A stretch of 64,000 bases of DNA, from the NCBI GenBank assembly GCA_027533455.1, contig JAPZUC010000002.1, forward strand, positions 310,001 to 374,000, written 5' to 3'. The DNA comes from Porphyrobacter sp. (lineage in GTDB: Bacteria; Pseudomonadota; Alphaproteobacteria; Sphingomonadales; Sphingomonadaceae). Below the pieces are notes generated by a model. The model had not been told where the DNA came from, ran no database searches, and saw nothing but the letters and a program-made list of their open reading frames with translations. The position numbers and the translations under genes were made by a program. Of this stretch, positions 17,056-27,462 are shown one piece after another (position 1 is the first letter of the stretch; each line of letters starts with the position of its first letter).

Positions 17056-19558
17056 TTGTCCCGCCGTACCGGCAGCCAGCCGCACACCCTGACCACCGCC
17101 GAGGAACGCGGCGAGAGCGCGGGGCTGCCCCCTGCCAAATTTCTGGCAATCATGGGCGGCGGACTGCTGCTCAGCGCCTTGGTGCTGCTCATCGCCACTG
17201 GCAGCTGGCTGGTGGCGCTCGCCTTCATTCTGGCATCGGGCGTGATGCTGGGTGGGGTGGTGATGCTCGACCAGATGCGCGGCGCGCCCGCTTCAGAAGG
17301 CACTTCCGCGCCCGACTGGAGCGTCACTGTCGCCGCGATCGAGCGCGCGGGCGAGGCGATCGCGATCACCGACCGCGCCAACCGTATGGTGTGCGCCAAC
17401 CCGTTCTTCCTCGACAGCTTCGGCGCCAATGCCGCCCCCCCCGGCTCTGCCGCTCGATCGCCCGGGTCTTGAGGCGCTGGCTTTGCTCGCGCGCAATGCC
17501 TGGCGCGATGGTTCGGCTGCGCTAGAGCAGATCGAGGCCTCCGACGAGACGCGCTGGCAGGTCAGTGCCACGCGCGCAGGGCGGGGCGATGATCATCTTA
17601 TATGGCGGCTCAAGCCCATCGCCCGCGCACGCGGAGCCGATCTCGGCTCGCTCGATCTGGCCGGGGCGTTTGGCAAGATGCTGAGCCGGGCGGGAATCGA
17701 GACCGCTATCACGACCGCTGACGGTGTCATCCGCGCCGTTAGCGCCGGTTTCGCTGAGCGCGCCGCTGGTGATGAGCGCGCCAGCCTGGTGGGTCAGGAC
17801 TTCGTCAGCTTCCTGCGCTCCGACGAGCGCGACCGCATCTTCTTCACCCGCGAAGGCAGGGGCGGCACGCCGCAGACGCTGGTGGATATACCGCTGGTCG
17901 ATCCCGAAGAGAGGGTGACCCCCGCCGGGCCGGACGAAGCAACCTCGCTGATGTTACTGATCGACAGCGGCGTAGGCATCGGTTCGGGCTTTGACGGCGC
18001 GGCGCAGGCAGGGGTGGCGCAGCTCGACGCGCTGCTCGCGCAGCTGCCGCTCGGCCTCGCCATGACCGACCGTGACGGGCGCTTCCTGTTCGGCAACGAG
18101 GCGTTTCTGCGCAGCGTCGGGCGCGAGGGGCGGGGGCTGCCCGCCTTTCCGACCGATCTTGCCACGCGGGAGGACAAGGCCGCGCTTTCGGATGCCGTGC
18201 GCCGCCACGGGCGCGGGCCTGCGACCAGCGGCGATGTAGCGGTGCGGCTCACTAACAGTCCGGAAGAGCCGGTTTCGCTCGGTTTGGCGGGCGTGCGGGG
18301 ATTGGGCGAGGCAGCTGTACTGCTCTCCCTTGCCGACACATCCCAGGAAAACCAGCTTAGGCGTCAGGTCGCACAGGCCACCAAGATGCAGGCGGTCGGC
18401 CAGCTTGCAGGCGGCGTTGCGCATGATTTCAACAATGTGCTCACCGCGATCATCGGCACCTGCGACCTGATGCTGCTGCGCCATATTCCGGGCGACAGCG
18501 ATTATGACGACATTCAGCAGATCCGCGCAAATTCCAACCGTGCGGCATCCCTGACGCGTCAGCTGCTCGCTTTCTCCCGCCAGCAGACCCTGCGGCCCGA
18601 GATCATCCAGCTGCCCGACGTCGTCAGCGAAGTCAGCCCGCTCATCAAGCGGCTCCTCGGCGAGAAGATCACCTACTACGTCCAGCATGACCGCAACCTC
18701 GGCCCGGTGCGTGCCGACCCGCAGCAGATGGAGCAGGTGATCATGAACCTTGCCGTCAACGCGCGCGACGCGATCCAGTCGCGTGGGAACGGGCAGGGGC
18801 GGATATCGCTCTACACGCGCACGCTTCAGGCCAATCAGGTGATCCAGCTGGGATCGGAAGTGCTGCCGCCCGCCGACTATACCGTGCTGATTGTGCAGGA
18901 CACCGGCGGGGGCATTCCGCCGCATGTGTTGCCCAAGCTGTTCGAGCCGTTCTTCACCACCAAAGAACAGGGCAAGGGCACCGGCCTCGGCCTTTCGACG
19001 GCATACGGGATCGTCAAGCAGTCGGGCGGGTTCATCTTCGCCGACAACATCATCGACAAGACCGGCCACCCGACAGGCGCGCGCTTCACGGTCTATTTCC
19101 CCGTACACCGCGGTGAGGTGCCCAAGAAGCGCACGGCTGCGCCGCTGGTGTCCTCCGATTGGTCGGCAGGCGGCAAGGTGCTGCTGGTAGAAGACGAGGA
19201 CATGGTCCGCGCCGTCGCAGAGCGCGCGCTGGCACGGGCGGGCTATGAAGTCACCGCCTGCGCCAACGGCGAGGAGGGCCTTGCCGCGATCATGGACGGG
19301 ACGACCGAATTCGATCTGGTGGTGAGCGATGTGGTCATGCCCGGGATGGACGGTCCTGCGATGGTCCGCGCAATCCGGGCGAAGCTCCCCAGAATGCCGG
19401 TGCTGTTCATGTCGGGCTATGCCGAGGAACAGCTGCGGCGCGATATCGACATTCCCGACATGCACTTCATCGCCAAACCGTTCAGCGTCGCGTCGATCGG
19501 CGATAAGGTCGGCGCGGTGCTGAGCGAGGCGCGGGCAGAACAGGGTGCGCGGCCATAG
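17056..19558 (+). CDS. cckA: hybrid sensor histidine kinase CckA, interrupted by a frameshift in a C8 run
   Basis: If the frame is restored by removing one C from the run 17435-17442, the product is about 833 aa. It has two N-terminal membrane helices (about 31-47 and 51-71), two PAS-like regions, an H-box GGVAHDFNN with the phospho-His near residue 456, an HATPase domain (NLAVNARDAI, DTGGGIPP, KGTGLGLSTAYGIV) and a C-terminal receiver with Asp in VVSDVVMPGMDG. This architecture and the KMQAVGQLAGGVAHDFNNVLTA-type block identify CckA, the essential alphaproteobacterial cell-cycle kinase acting through ChpT on CtrA and CpdR. The TTG at 17056 is chosen because AGGAG precedes it by 10 bases. As read, the upstream frame stops at 17472. 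A sequencing error or real slippage cannot be separated here. Confidence 0.88.
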
Positions 19559-19653
19559 AACCGGTACACTGATTTTGCGCGAAACTTTCTCCATTCACGT
19601 TGGATAAAGCCGCCGGGTCGTTCATTCCGGCGGATGACACGAGTGGAGGGGAC

Positions 19654-21150
19654 ATGATGATCTATCGCGCAATTACCGCAGGGTGCGGCATCTCGCTGGC
19701 GGCGCTCCTCGCCACCGGCGTGTTCGCCCAGGGCGTGCCCGATCCCGATGCGACCGCGCAGGGTGATGTGTCGCTCACGATCTACAACAACGATCTCGCC
19801 CTCGTGCAGGACGTGCGCCAGATTGCCATCGTGCAAGGGAAGAGCCGCATCGAGTTCCCCGATGTCTCCGCCCGGATCCAGCCCGAGACGCTGAGCTTTG
19901 CTTCGGCCAACACCACGATCATCGAACAGAACTTCGACTATGATCTGCTCACCCCCGAAAAGCTGATGGAGAAGGCGGTCGGCCAGACTGTCACGCTGCT
20001 GCGCACCAACCCCGCCACCGGCGCCGAAACGCGCGAGCGCGCCAAGGTGCTGTCGGTCGCGGGTGGCACCGTGATCCAGATAGGCGACCGGATCGAGGTG
20101 CTGCGTGACGACGGCCTGCCGGTGCGCGTGATCTTCGACCGCGTGCCCGCCAACCTGCGCGCACGGCCGACGCTGTCGGTGAATCTCGAATCGACCCGCC
20201 CCGGCACCCGCCCCGTCAACCTGCGCTATCTCACCGGAGGTCTCGGCTGGAGCGCGGATTACGTCGCGTTGTATAACGAGGGCGCGGGTACCATCGACAT
20301 GCAGGGCTGGGTGACGCTCACCAACACGACCGGCACCACCTTCCACAAGGCCGATACCGTGCTGGTCGCGGGCAACCCCAATGGGGGCGGCAACGGCTAT
20401 GGCTACAACCAGCGCGGCATGACCCGCGCGGGGACCGAGGCGTCGGACCGCGAGCGGCTCGGCGATTTCTATCTCTACCCGATCAGCGGGCGCACCACGG
20501 TTGCCAACAACCAGACCAAGCAGGTGAGCTTCCTCGACGTGCAGTCCGTCCCCGCGCGCAAGATCTATTCGGCCAGCGCCTATTTCCAGCAGAACGACCA
20601 AGAGCCCCGCAATGTCGAGAGCCGCATTGCCTTCTCAACCTCGCGCGACCAGGGCCTGGGCGATGCGCTCCCCGCAGGCACCGTGCGCTTCTACCAGCGC
20701 GACCGCGAGGGCACGCCCCAGTTCATCGGCGAAAAGGGCATCGACCACACCCCGATGGGCAGCGACCTTTCGCTGGTGACCGGCGATGCTTTCGACATCA
20801 CCATCAAGGCCGAGGTCGAAAAGCGCGAGACCATCACGTCGGCAGAATGGGAAAAGAGCGCGCGCTACCGCGTGACCGATGGCTCCGAAACCCGCACTAT
20901 CACCATCGAGCGGCCCAAGACTTATTATCGCACCACCATGCGCTACACCCTCACCAATGCCAAGGCGGCGCCGGTCGAGGTGGAACTTACCCAGTCGGGC
21001 CTCTCCCGCAGCTGGTGGTCGGATGATTTCCGCGTCACCTCCGAAGATATCAAGGGCAAACAGCTGAACGCCGATCAGCGGCGCTACAAGATCCCCGTCC
21101 CCGCCGAGGGCGAGCGGGTGATCCGCGTCACCTACGAAACCCGCTACTAG
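19654..21150 (+). CDS. exported DUF4139 domain-containing protein
   Basis: 498 aa. The start is the first of two ATGs, preceded by GGAGGGGAC. A signal peptide (about 1-24, ending GVFAQ) directs export. The mature protein begins with SLTIYNNDLALVQDVRQ, typical of DUF4139 proteins, and continues with the beta-rich domain (GLGWSADYVALYNE, NTTGTTFHKADTVLVAGNP, KQVSFLDVQSVPARK). A Gly/Asn/Tyr-rich segment is near residues 245-265. The function of the family is unknown; it is common in sphingomonads. A second member follows 12 bases downstream. Confidence 0.85.
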   Translation: MMIYRAITAGCGISLAALLATGVFAQGVPDPDATAQGDVSLTIYNNDLALVQDVRQIAIVQGKSRIEFPDVSARIQPETLSFASANTTIIEQNFDYDLLTPEKLMEKAVGQTVTLLRTNPATGAETRERAKVLSVAGGTVIQIGDRIEVLRDDGLPVRVIFDRVPANLRARPTLSVNLESTRPGTRPVNLRYLTGGLGWSADYVALYNEGAGTIDMQGWVTLTNTTGTTFHKADTVLVAGNPNGGGNGYGYNQRGMTRAGTEASDRERLGDFYLYPISGRTTVANNQTKQVSFLDVQSVPARKIYSASAYFQQNDQEPRNVESRIAFSTSRDQGLGDALPAGTVRFYQRDREGTPQFIGEKGIDHTPMGSDLSLVTGDAFDITIKAEVEKRETITSAEWEKSARYRVTDGSETRTITIERPKTYYRTTMRYTLTNAKAAPVEVELTQSGLSRSWWSDDFRVTSEDIKGKQLNADQRRYKIPVPAEGERVIRVTYETRY

Positions 21151-21162
21151 GAGCGCGGGGCC

Positions 21163-22797
21163 ATGCGCTCTGCCGCGATCCTTCTGGCCGGCCTCGGCAG
21201 CGTGCTCGCCGCGCCGCTGTGGGCGCGCGAGGTGGTGGACGCCGCCGCGCCGTCCGACATCGCCGTCACCATCTATCGCGATCCGGACCGCGGCGAGGAC
21301 GAGAAGCTCAACAGGGATAATCCGCGCGGCCTCGCAATGATTTCCGAGACCCGCCGCGTGACGCTGCCCAAGGGCGAATCGACCATCCGCTTCGAAGGCG
21401 TGGCTGAAGGCATGATCGGCATCTCCGCGATCGTCACGGGCCTACCCGGCGGCACGATCGAGAAGAACCGCAACGCTGCTTTGCTCTCGCCCGCATCGCT
21501 GGTCGATGGCACGCTCGGCAACCGGGTGACGATCACGCGGATGAACCCCGCGACCGGCCAGCAGGTGAGCGAGAGCGCCGTGGTGCGCACCCGCGCAGAC
21601 GGGGGGCTTGTGCTTCAGACGGGGCAGGGCTTCGAGGCGGTGCAATGCTCGGGCCTCCCCGAAACGCTAACCTTCGACCGCGTCCCCGCCGGGCTTTCGG
21701 CAGCGCCGGTGTTCTCGGTCGACACCCGTTCTGCCGAGGGCGGCACTTACGATGTGACCCTCACGTACCTCGCCTGGGGGTTCGACTGGCAGGCCAATTA
21801 CGTCGGCACGCTGAAAGAAAGGGGCGCGAAGGCGCAGGGCGACGAATTCGAGATGGGCCTGCTGAGCTGGCTCACCCTTGTCAACGACAACGGCCAGAGC
21901 TTCGATAATGCCCGTCTCCAGATCGTCGCGGGCGAACTCAATGTCGAAAGCGATTACGAAAGCCTCGCCGATCCGCCGGTGGCCGAAGAACTCTACCTGA
22001 CCTGCTATCCGCTGGGCAGCACCTCGGCAGGGGGAATTCCCGAGCTTGTCCCGCCGCCACCGCCCGCGCCGCCGATGCTCCTCGATTTGCCGATGCCGGC
22101 TGCCGCAATCGTCGTCACGGGCTCGCGGCTCGAAGCGCGCTCCTATGATATTGTCGCGCCAGTCTCGGTCGTCACCGCGAGCGAGGAAGACCTTGGCGAC
22201 CTCAAGCTGTTCCGTGTGCCCGGCCGCATCGACGTTTCGGCCAAGGGAATGAAGCAGGTCGCCTTCCTCAACAAGGAAGCGGTCAAGGGGCGGCTGCTTT
22301 ACGAGGCGAGTTGCTCTCCCGATCGATGGATCGGCCAGCAGGTAGACCCTTTGCCTGCCGGGATGCTGCTGGTGACAAAGAACGAGGAGAAGAAGGGCCT
22401 CGGCACCGCTCTTCCGCAAGGCGGGCTGACGCTTTACGAACCTTCCCCGCGCGGCGAGCGGCTGGCGGGCAGCACGTCCTTGCGCGATTATGCGCGCGGG
22501 CAGGATATAGAGCTTGACCTGGCCCCAAGCACGCAGGTCTTTGCGCGCTGCGCCTCGCTGAGCGAGAAGGGCCGGGCCGAGGGTCGCCAGTGGAACGCGA
22601 TGCGCGCGGTGCTGAGCAACGCCAATCCCCACCCGGTCAAAATGCGGCTGCAACTCGGCTGGGCCGGAGGCTGGCAGGTTCGTTTTCCGGGGCAGAAGGC
22701 GGTGGTGAAGAACGGCTGGCAGACGGTCGAACTGACGCTGCCGGCGAATAGCGAGAAGACCTTCGACTGGAAGCTGCGAGATGCGACAGCGGAGTAA
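21163..22797 (+). CDS. exported DUF4139-like protein, divergent paralogue with TonB-receptor-like motif
   Basis: 544 aa. A signal peptide (about 1-21, cleaving near LWAR) is followed by a mature protein similar in plan to the previous gene: DIAVTIYRD at the start, GLPETLTFDRVPAGLSA, YLAWGFDWQANYVGTL and VNDNGQSFDNARLQIVAGE. It is shorter in homologous core but has a proline-rich linker (PPPPPAPP) and an inserted stretch IVVTGSRLEARSYD...PVSVVTASEEDL that looks like the start of a TonB-dependent receptor plug. Four cysteines may form disulfides. It is coupled to the upstream paralogue, so the two probably work together. Confidence 0.8.
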   Translation: MRSAAILLAGLGSVLAAPLWAREVVDAAAPSDIAVTIYRDPDRGEDEKLNRDNPRGLAMISETRRVTLPKGESTIRFEGVAEGMIGISAIVTGLPGGTIEKNRNAALLSPASLVDGTLGNRVTITRMNPATGQQVSESAVVRTRADGGLVLQTGQGFEAVQCSGLPETLTFDRVPAGLSAAPVFSVDTRSAEGGTYDVTLTYLAWGFDWQANYVGTLKERGAKAQGDEFEMGLLSWLTLVNDNGQSFDNARLQIVAGELNVESDYESLADPPVAEELYLTCYPLGSTSAGGIPELVPPPPPAPPMLLDLPMPAAAIVVTGSRLEARSYDIVAPVSVVTASEEDLGDLKLFRVPGRIDVSAKGMKQVAFLNKEAVKGRLLYEASCSPDRWIGQQVDPLPAGMLLVTKNEEKKGLGTALPQGGLTLYEPSPRGERLAGSTSLRDYARGQDIELDLAPSTQVFARCASLSEKGRAEGRQWNAMRAVLSNANPHPVKMRLQLGWAGGWQVRFPGQKAVVKNGWQTVELTLPANSEKTFDWKLRDATAE

Positions 22798-22832
22798 GGT
22801 AGCGACGTAGGGAAAGGCGCGGACCCCACGCG

Positions 22833-22882
22833 GAAAAATTTTTCGTTCCCTACTTGTTCCATGAGAACAAATCCAATACATA
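22833..22882 (+). promoter_or_regulatory. recA promoter with LexA (SOS) box
   Basis: GTTC-CCTACTT-GTTC at 22845-22859 is an exact alphaproteobacterial LexA box (GTTC-N7-GTTC). The second half overlaps a -35 element TTGTTC (22854-22859), with a 17-base spacer and TACATA as -10 (22877-22882). LexA bound here would cover the promoter, so recA should be SOS-inducible. A 12-base AT-rich palindrome (GAAAAATTTTTC, 22833-22844) lies immediately upstream and could act as an UP-like element. Confidence 0.85.
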
Positions 22883-22942
22883 GCTCCTATCGGGCGGCGG
22901 AAAACTGCTTTTCTGCCCTAGGCAATCGAAGGAGCGCGTGCG

Positions 22943-24010
22943 ATGGCTACCCAATTGAAATTGGTCGAAGAGGATAAAAAAGCCGTGGATCGTCAAAAGG
23001 CTCTGGAAGCCGCGCTTGCCCAGATCGATCGTGCCTTCGGCAAGGGTTCGGCAATGAAGCTGGGCTCGAAAGAAGCGATGCAGGTCGAAGCGATTTCGAC
23101 CGGCTCGCTGGGTCTGGATATCGCGCTCGGAATTGGCGGCCTGCCGCGCGGCCGGGTGATCGAGGTCTATGGTCCTGAAAGCTCGGGTAAGACCACGTTG
23201 GCGCTGCACGTGATCGCCGAAGCACAGAAGGCAGGCGGCACCGCGGCCTTCGTCGATGCAGAACACGCGCTTGATCCGGTTTACGCCAAGAAGCTCGGCG
23301 TCGACATTGACGAGCTGATCGTCTCGCAGCCCGACACCGGCGAACAGGCGCTTGAGATTGTCGATACGCTGGTCCGCTCCAACGCGATCGACGTGCTGGT
23401 GGTCGATTCGGTCGCGGCGCTGGTGCCGCGCGCGGAAATCGAAGGCGAGATGGGTGACAGCCACGTCGGCCTTCAGGCGCGTCTGATGAGCCAGAGCTTG
23501 CGCAAGCTGACCGGCTCGATCAGCCGCTCGCGCTGCATGGTGATCTTCATCAACCAGCTGCGCATGAAGATCGGTGTGATGTACGGGAACCCCGAAACCA
23601 CCACGGGCGGCAATGCGCTCAAGTTCTACGCCTCGGTCCGCCTCGACATCCGCCGCACCGGCCAGATCAAGGATCGCGACGAGATTACCGGCAACGCGAC
23701 CCGCGTGAAGGTGGTCAAGAACAAGGTCGCCCCGCCGTTCAAGCAGGTCGAATTCGACATCATGTACGGCGAAGGCATCTCCAAGATCGGTGAGATCATC
23801 GATCTAGGGGTCAAGGCTGGCCTCGTGGAAAAGTCGGGGAGCTGGTTCTCCTACGATTCGATCCGCATCGGGCAGGGGCGTGAAAACGCCAAGACCTACC
23901 TCAAGGAGAATCCCGAAGTTTGTGACCGGTTGGAAGCTGCGATCCGCAGCCGCACCGATCAGGTCGCCGGGGAAATGATGACCGGGCCGGACGCGGACTC
24001 GGACGACTGA
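22943..24010 (+). CDS. recA: recombinase RecA
   Basis: 355 aa, normal length. DNA strand exchange and LexA co-protease in the cytosol. The Walker A is GPESSGKTT near residue 75, Walker B is [19 protein letters not shown], and the [15 protein letters not shown] and [22 protein letters not shown] signatures follow. The C-terminus is acidic (GPDADSDD), which normally tempers activity. AAGGAG is 8 bases upstream of the ATG. It is transcribed from the LexA-controlled promoter described separately and followed by a hairpin terminator. Confidence 0.98.
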   Translation: MATQLKLVEEDKKAVDRQKALEAALAQIDRAFGKGSAMKLGSKEAMQVEAISTGSLGLDIALGIGGLPRGRVIEVYGPESSGKTTLALHVIAEAQKAGGTAAFVDAEHALDPVYAKKLGVDIDELIVSQPDTGEQALEIVDTLVRSNAIDVLVVDSVAALVPRAEIEGEMGDSHVGLQARLMSQSLRKLTGSISRSRCMVIFINQLRMKIGVMYGNPETTTGGNALKFYASVRLDIRRTGQIKDRDEITGNATRVKVVKNKVAPPFKQVEFDIMYGEGISKIGEIIDLGVKAGLVEKSGSWFSYDSIRIGQGRENAKTYLKENPEVCDRLEAAIRSRTDQVAGEMMTGPDADSDD

Positions 24011-24088
24011 TCCCCAAGCGGGCGTCGTCAGGTGAAGGAGTGTCCCGCTCCTGTCCTGACTGTACCCAAACGCCCGGACACGCGGAAC

Positions 24089-24132
24089 GCCGGTCTTGCG
24101 CTTCTCCCCAGAGCGCGGGGCCGGCCTTTCGC
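24089..24132 (+). terminator. intrinsic terminator after recA
   Basis: A 14-base-pair stem (24089-24102 with 24112-24125), including three G-U pairs, and a 9-base loop, followed by CTTTCGCTTT. It lies 78 bases after the recA stop and before alaS. The remaining sequence up to alaS (24133-24284) shows nothing I can assign apart from the presumed alaS promoter. Confidence 0.7.
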
Positions 24133-24284
24133 TTTATTCGGGCAGCGCCAGACCCCCGCCAGCCCGCGCGAAGTGCGGCCTTGGCCAGCCTTAGCCCCAC
24201 TTAGACCCGGGCCAGACCCCCTCCAACCCCCCCTTTTTTCGCGCTCCATTGCGAAATCCGTGCGGTTTGCCTAACTGCACCGCC

Positions 24285-26939
24285 ATGACCTCGACGAACG
24301 AAATCCGCCGCTCCTTCCTCGACTATTTCAGCAGGAACGGGCACGCCGCCACGCCTAGTGCGCCGCTCGTTCCTTACAACGATCCGACGCTGATGTTCGT
24401 CAATGCCGGAATGGTGCCGTTCAAGAACGTCTTCACGGGTCTCGAAACACCCGCGTCTCCCCGCGCCGCGTCCTCGCAAAAATGCGTCCGCGCTGGTGGC
24501 AAGCACAATGATCTCGACAACGTCGGCTACACCGCTCGGCACCATACATTTTTTGAAATGCTTGGGAATTTTTCCTTCGGCGACTACTTCAAGGAGCAGG
24601 CGATCGAGCATGCCTGGACCCTCCTCACCAAGGAGTGGGGCCTGCCCAAGGACAAGCTGACCGTTACCGTATATCATACAGACGACGAAGCGGCCGATCT
24701 CTGGAAGCGCATCGCGGGTCTGCCGGAAGAGCGCATTATCCGGATCAGCACCAACGACAACTTCTGGTCAATGGGCGACACCGGCCCCTGTGGCCCGTGC
24801 TCGGAGATCTTTTTCGACCACGGTGATCACATCTTCGGCGGCCCTCCGGGTAGCCCGGACGAGGACGGCGATCGCTTCGTCGAGATCTGGAACCTCGTCT
24901 TCATGCAATACGAACAGCAGGTTGATGGCACGCGTCGCGATCTGCCCAAGCCCTCAATCGACACCGGTATGGGGATCGAGCGGGTCGCTGCGGTGCTTCA
25001 AGGGGTCCACGACAACTACGATACCGATACGTTCAAGGCCCTGATCGCGGCTTCGGAATCGCTGACCGGCGTCGCCGCGCAGGGGGAAAATGCTGCTTCG
25101 CACCGCGTCATCGCGGATCACCTGCGCTCGACCAGCTTCCTGATGGCCGACGGGGTCCTCCCCTCGAACGAAGGGCGCGGCTACGTCCTGCGCCGGATCA
25201 TGCGCCGCGCCATGCGCCACGCGCACTTGCTAGGCGCGAGCGAACCGCTGATGCACCGCCTTGTTCCTGCGCTCGTGACCGAGATGGGCCAGGCCTATCC
25301 GGAGCTTACCCGCGGCCAGACGCTGATCGAGGAAGTGCTTGAGCGCGAGGAAACCCAGTTCCGCCGTACGCTCGACAAGGGTCTGAAATTGCTCGATGAA
25401 GAAACTGGGGACCTTGCCGAAGGTGGCGAGCTGGATGGCGAAGTCGCCTTCCGCCTCTACGACACATTCGGCTTCCCCTATGACCTCACCGAAGACGCGT
25501 TGCGCGCTCGGGGCATAGGGGTCGACAAGTCCGGTTTCGACGCGGCAATGGCGCGCCAGAAGGCTGCCGCCCGCGCTGCATGGAAGGGCTCGGGTGAAGC
25601 GGCGTCGGGTGAAGTCTGGTTCGACATCGCCGAGCGAGAAGGCGCGACCGAATTCACCGGCTATGCCGCCACTAGCGGCGAAGGTCGTGTGGTGGCTATC
25701 GTGAAGGCGGGTGCCGAAGTGGCCAGCGCCGGAGCGGGCGAGGAGGTCGTGGTGCTGACCAACCAGACACCCTTCTACGGCGAAAGCGGCGGCCAGATGG
25801 GCGATGCCGGAATGATTGCGAGCCTTGGCGGGCTGCGTGCGCATGTCACCGATACCTCGAAGCCGCTGGGTCGCCTGCACGCGCACCACGTGCATATCGA
25901 CGCGGGCGAGGTCGCAGTCGGCGACACGGTTGAGCTCAAGGTTGATGCTGAGCGGCGCGACCGGATCCGTGCCAATCACTCGGCTACGCACCTCGTTCAC
26001 GCCGCTCTGCGGGGGCGCCTTGGCGGGCATGTTACTCAGAAGGGCAGCATGGTTGTCGAAGACCGTTTGCGGTTCGACTTCTCGCACCCCGTTGCGCTCA
26101 CTGCGGAGGATATCGCTGCGGTCGAGGCCGAGGTGAACGCCGAAATTCGTGCCAACGAGGCGGTAAGCACGCGGTTGATGACCCCCGACGATGCTGTCGC
26201 CGCGGGCGCGCTGGCACTGTTTGGCGAGAAATATGGCGACGAGGTCCGCGTGCTCGCTATGGGCCGCGCCGGAGCAGAAGGGCGCAGTTATTCGGTCGAG
26301 CTTTGTGGCGGCACTCACGTGCGCGCCACCGGCGATATTGGCGTGTTCCGGATTGTCTCGGAAAGCGCGGTCTCTTCGGGTGTGCGCCGAATTGAGGCGA
26401 TGACCGGTGAAGGCGCGCGCCAATGGCTGGTTGCGCGCGAAGACGCTCTCAAGGCGGCGGCAGGCGTGATCCGGGCGACGCCCGAGGAAGTGCCCGCCCG
26501 CCTCGCGGCGCTGCTCGATGAACGCAAGCGGCTCGAAAGAGAGTTGGCCGAGGCCAAGAAGGCGCTGGCGCTGGGCGGCGGCACCGGAGGCGGTGCGCCA
26601 GCGGCTGATGAGATCGTTGCGGGCGTCACTTTCAGCGGTCAGGTCCTCGAAGGGCTCGACCCCAAGGAATTGCGCCCGCTGCTGGATGCAGCCAAGCAGC
26701 GCATTGGATCAGGCGTGGCGGCGATTATCGCGGTCAATGACGGCAAGGCGAGCATCGCAGCCGCAGTTACCGATGACCTGACGGCACGCATCAGCGCCGT
26801 CGATCTGGTACGCGCCGGCGTGGAAGCGCTCGGCGGCAAGGGAGGGGGCGGGCGGCCTGACATGGCGCAAGGCGGCGGGCCGGACGGCAGCAAGGCAGGA
26901 GATGCGCTGGCTGCAGTGAAGGCTCTGCTCGCGGGCTAA
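24285..26939 (+). CDS. alaS: alanyl-tRNA synthetase
   Basis: 884 aa, normal length. Class II aminoacylation domain at the N-terminus ([47 protein letters not shown]), the alanine-specific mid-domain, and the editing domain with [12 protein letters not shown] and the zinc-binding [13 protein letters not shown]. The C-Ala oligomerisation domain includes a glycine-rich tail ([16 protein letters not shown]). The start is the ATG of MTSTNEI; the open frame 12 codons upstream has no conservation. Transcribed in the same direction as recA. Confidence 0.98.
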   Translation: MTSTNEIRRSFLDYFSRNGHAATPSAPLVPYNDPTLMFVNAGMVPFKNVFTGLETPASPRAASSQKCVRAGGKHNDLDNVGYTARHHTFFEMLGNFSFGDYFKEQAIEHAWTLLTKEWGLPKDKLTVTVYHTDDEAADLWKRIAGLPEERIIRISTNDNFWSMGDTGPCGPCSEIFFDHGDHIFGGPPGSPDEDGDRFVEIWNLVFMQYEQQVDGTRRDLPKPSIDTGMGIERVAAVLQGVHDNYDTDTFKALIAASESLTGVAAQGENAASHRVIADHLRSTSFLMADGVLPSNEGRGYVLRRIMRRAMRHAHLLGASEPLMHRLVPALVTEMGQAYPELTRGQTLIEEVLEREETQFRRTLDKGLKLLDEETGDLAEGGELDGEVAFRLYDTFGFPYDLTEDALRARGIGVDKSGFDAAMARQKAAARAAWKGSGEAASGEVWFDIAEREGATEFTGYAATSGEGRVVAIVKAGAEVASAGAGEEVVVLTNQTPFYGESGGQMGDAGMIASLGGLRAHVTDTSKPLGRLHAHHVHIDAGEVAVGDTVELKVDAERRDRIRANHSATHLVHAALRGRLGGHVTQKGSMVVEDRLRFDFSHPVALTAEDIAAVEAEVNAEIRANEAVSTRLMTPDDAVAAGALALFGEKYGDEVRVLAMGRAGAEGRSYSVELCGGTHVRATGDIGVFRIVSESAVSSGVRRIEAMTGEGARQWLVAREDALKAAAGVIRATPEEVPARLAALLDERKRLERELAEAKKALALGGGTGGGAPAADEIVAGVTFSGQVLEGLDPKELRPLLDAAKQRIGSGVAAIIAVNDGKASIAAAVTDDLTARISAVDLVRAGVEALGGKGGGGRPDMAQGGGPDGSKAGDALAAVKALLAG

Positions 26940-26950
26940 CCCGGGCACGG

Positions 26951-27430
26951 TCAACGTCTGAACAGCGCTGTCAGGAAATCGGGCAGAAGCACGGCCATGC
27001 TCGCCAGATCGCCGCTCGTCTTTGGCAGGTCGTCGATCACGTCCGCTTTGCGGGTGCCGTAGAAGATATGGCGCGTGGGCCGCGGCTGCGCTCTGTTTTT
27101 CGGAAGCATAGCAGCCGGGACGAAAGCCAGGTCCGGCATGGCTGGCATCTTCATGAACGCCACTACCGGATGCGCGCAGGATGTGCACACCCCGCGCTCC
27201 AGCGGACTGTTCGCCTTGTAGTGCCCGAAGGTGACCGTTTCGGGCGTCAACAGGCGGACTGCATCAGCCCGCGTAATGGTCGCATCAGCGTAGTCGCCCG
27301 GATAGACGTTTTGGCAGATCGTGCAGTGGCACAGGAAGCGGTGCCTCGGCATCCGTGCCAGCGCGATCCGACTTGTTCCGCAAGGGCAGCAGCCCTCCAG
27401 CCAGTGGTTCTTATCGCCGCGCTTCGCCAT
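26951..27430 (-). CDS. GFA/CENP-V domain zinc-binding protein
   Basis: 159 aa. A small Zn-binding fold with cysteine pairs: GCCPCG near residue 14-17, CHCTIC near 34-39 and VCTSCAHP near 81-86, the pattern of the glutathione-dependent formaldehyde-activating (GFA) family. Despite the name, most members have no proven activity. The gene is convergent with alaS with 11 bases between stops and lies 32 bases downstream of the Kef-type antiporter gene on the same strand. Confidence 0.82.
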   Translation of the reverse strand: MAKRGDKNHWLEGCCPCGTSRIALARMPRHRFLCHCTICQNVYPGDYADATITRADAVRLLTPETVTFGHYKANSPLERGVCTSCAHPVVAFMKMPAMPDLAFVPAAMLPKNRAQPRPTRHIFYGTRKADVIDDLPKTSGDLASMAVLLPDFLTALFRR

Positions 27431-27462
27431 TTCCCCAACTCCCCCTGATCGCGATGCAGACC

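Noticed and set aside
17954-19594. 546-codon minus-strand open frame opposite cckA
   Set aside because: It lies antisense to the clear kinase and receiver motifs of CckA and contains no family signature.
21163-22797. The IVVTGSR motif as evidence for a TonB-dependent receptor gene
   Set aside because: The protein has no beta-barrel C-terminus, and the rest is DUF4139-like. The motif is kept only as an oddity.
22833-22844. GAAAAATTTTTC palindrome as a terminator of the DUF4139 gene
   Set aside because: The arms contain only A/T except for one G-C pair, so a stable RNA hairpin is not expected. An UP-like element of the recA promoter is more likely.
25230-26423. 397-codon minus-strand open frame opposite alaS
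   Set aside because: Antisense shadow of a highly conserved housekeeping gene; no motif and no ribosome binding site.
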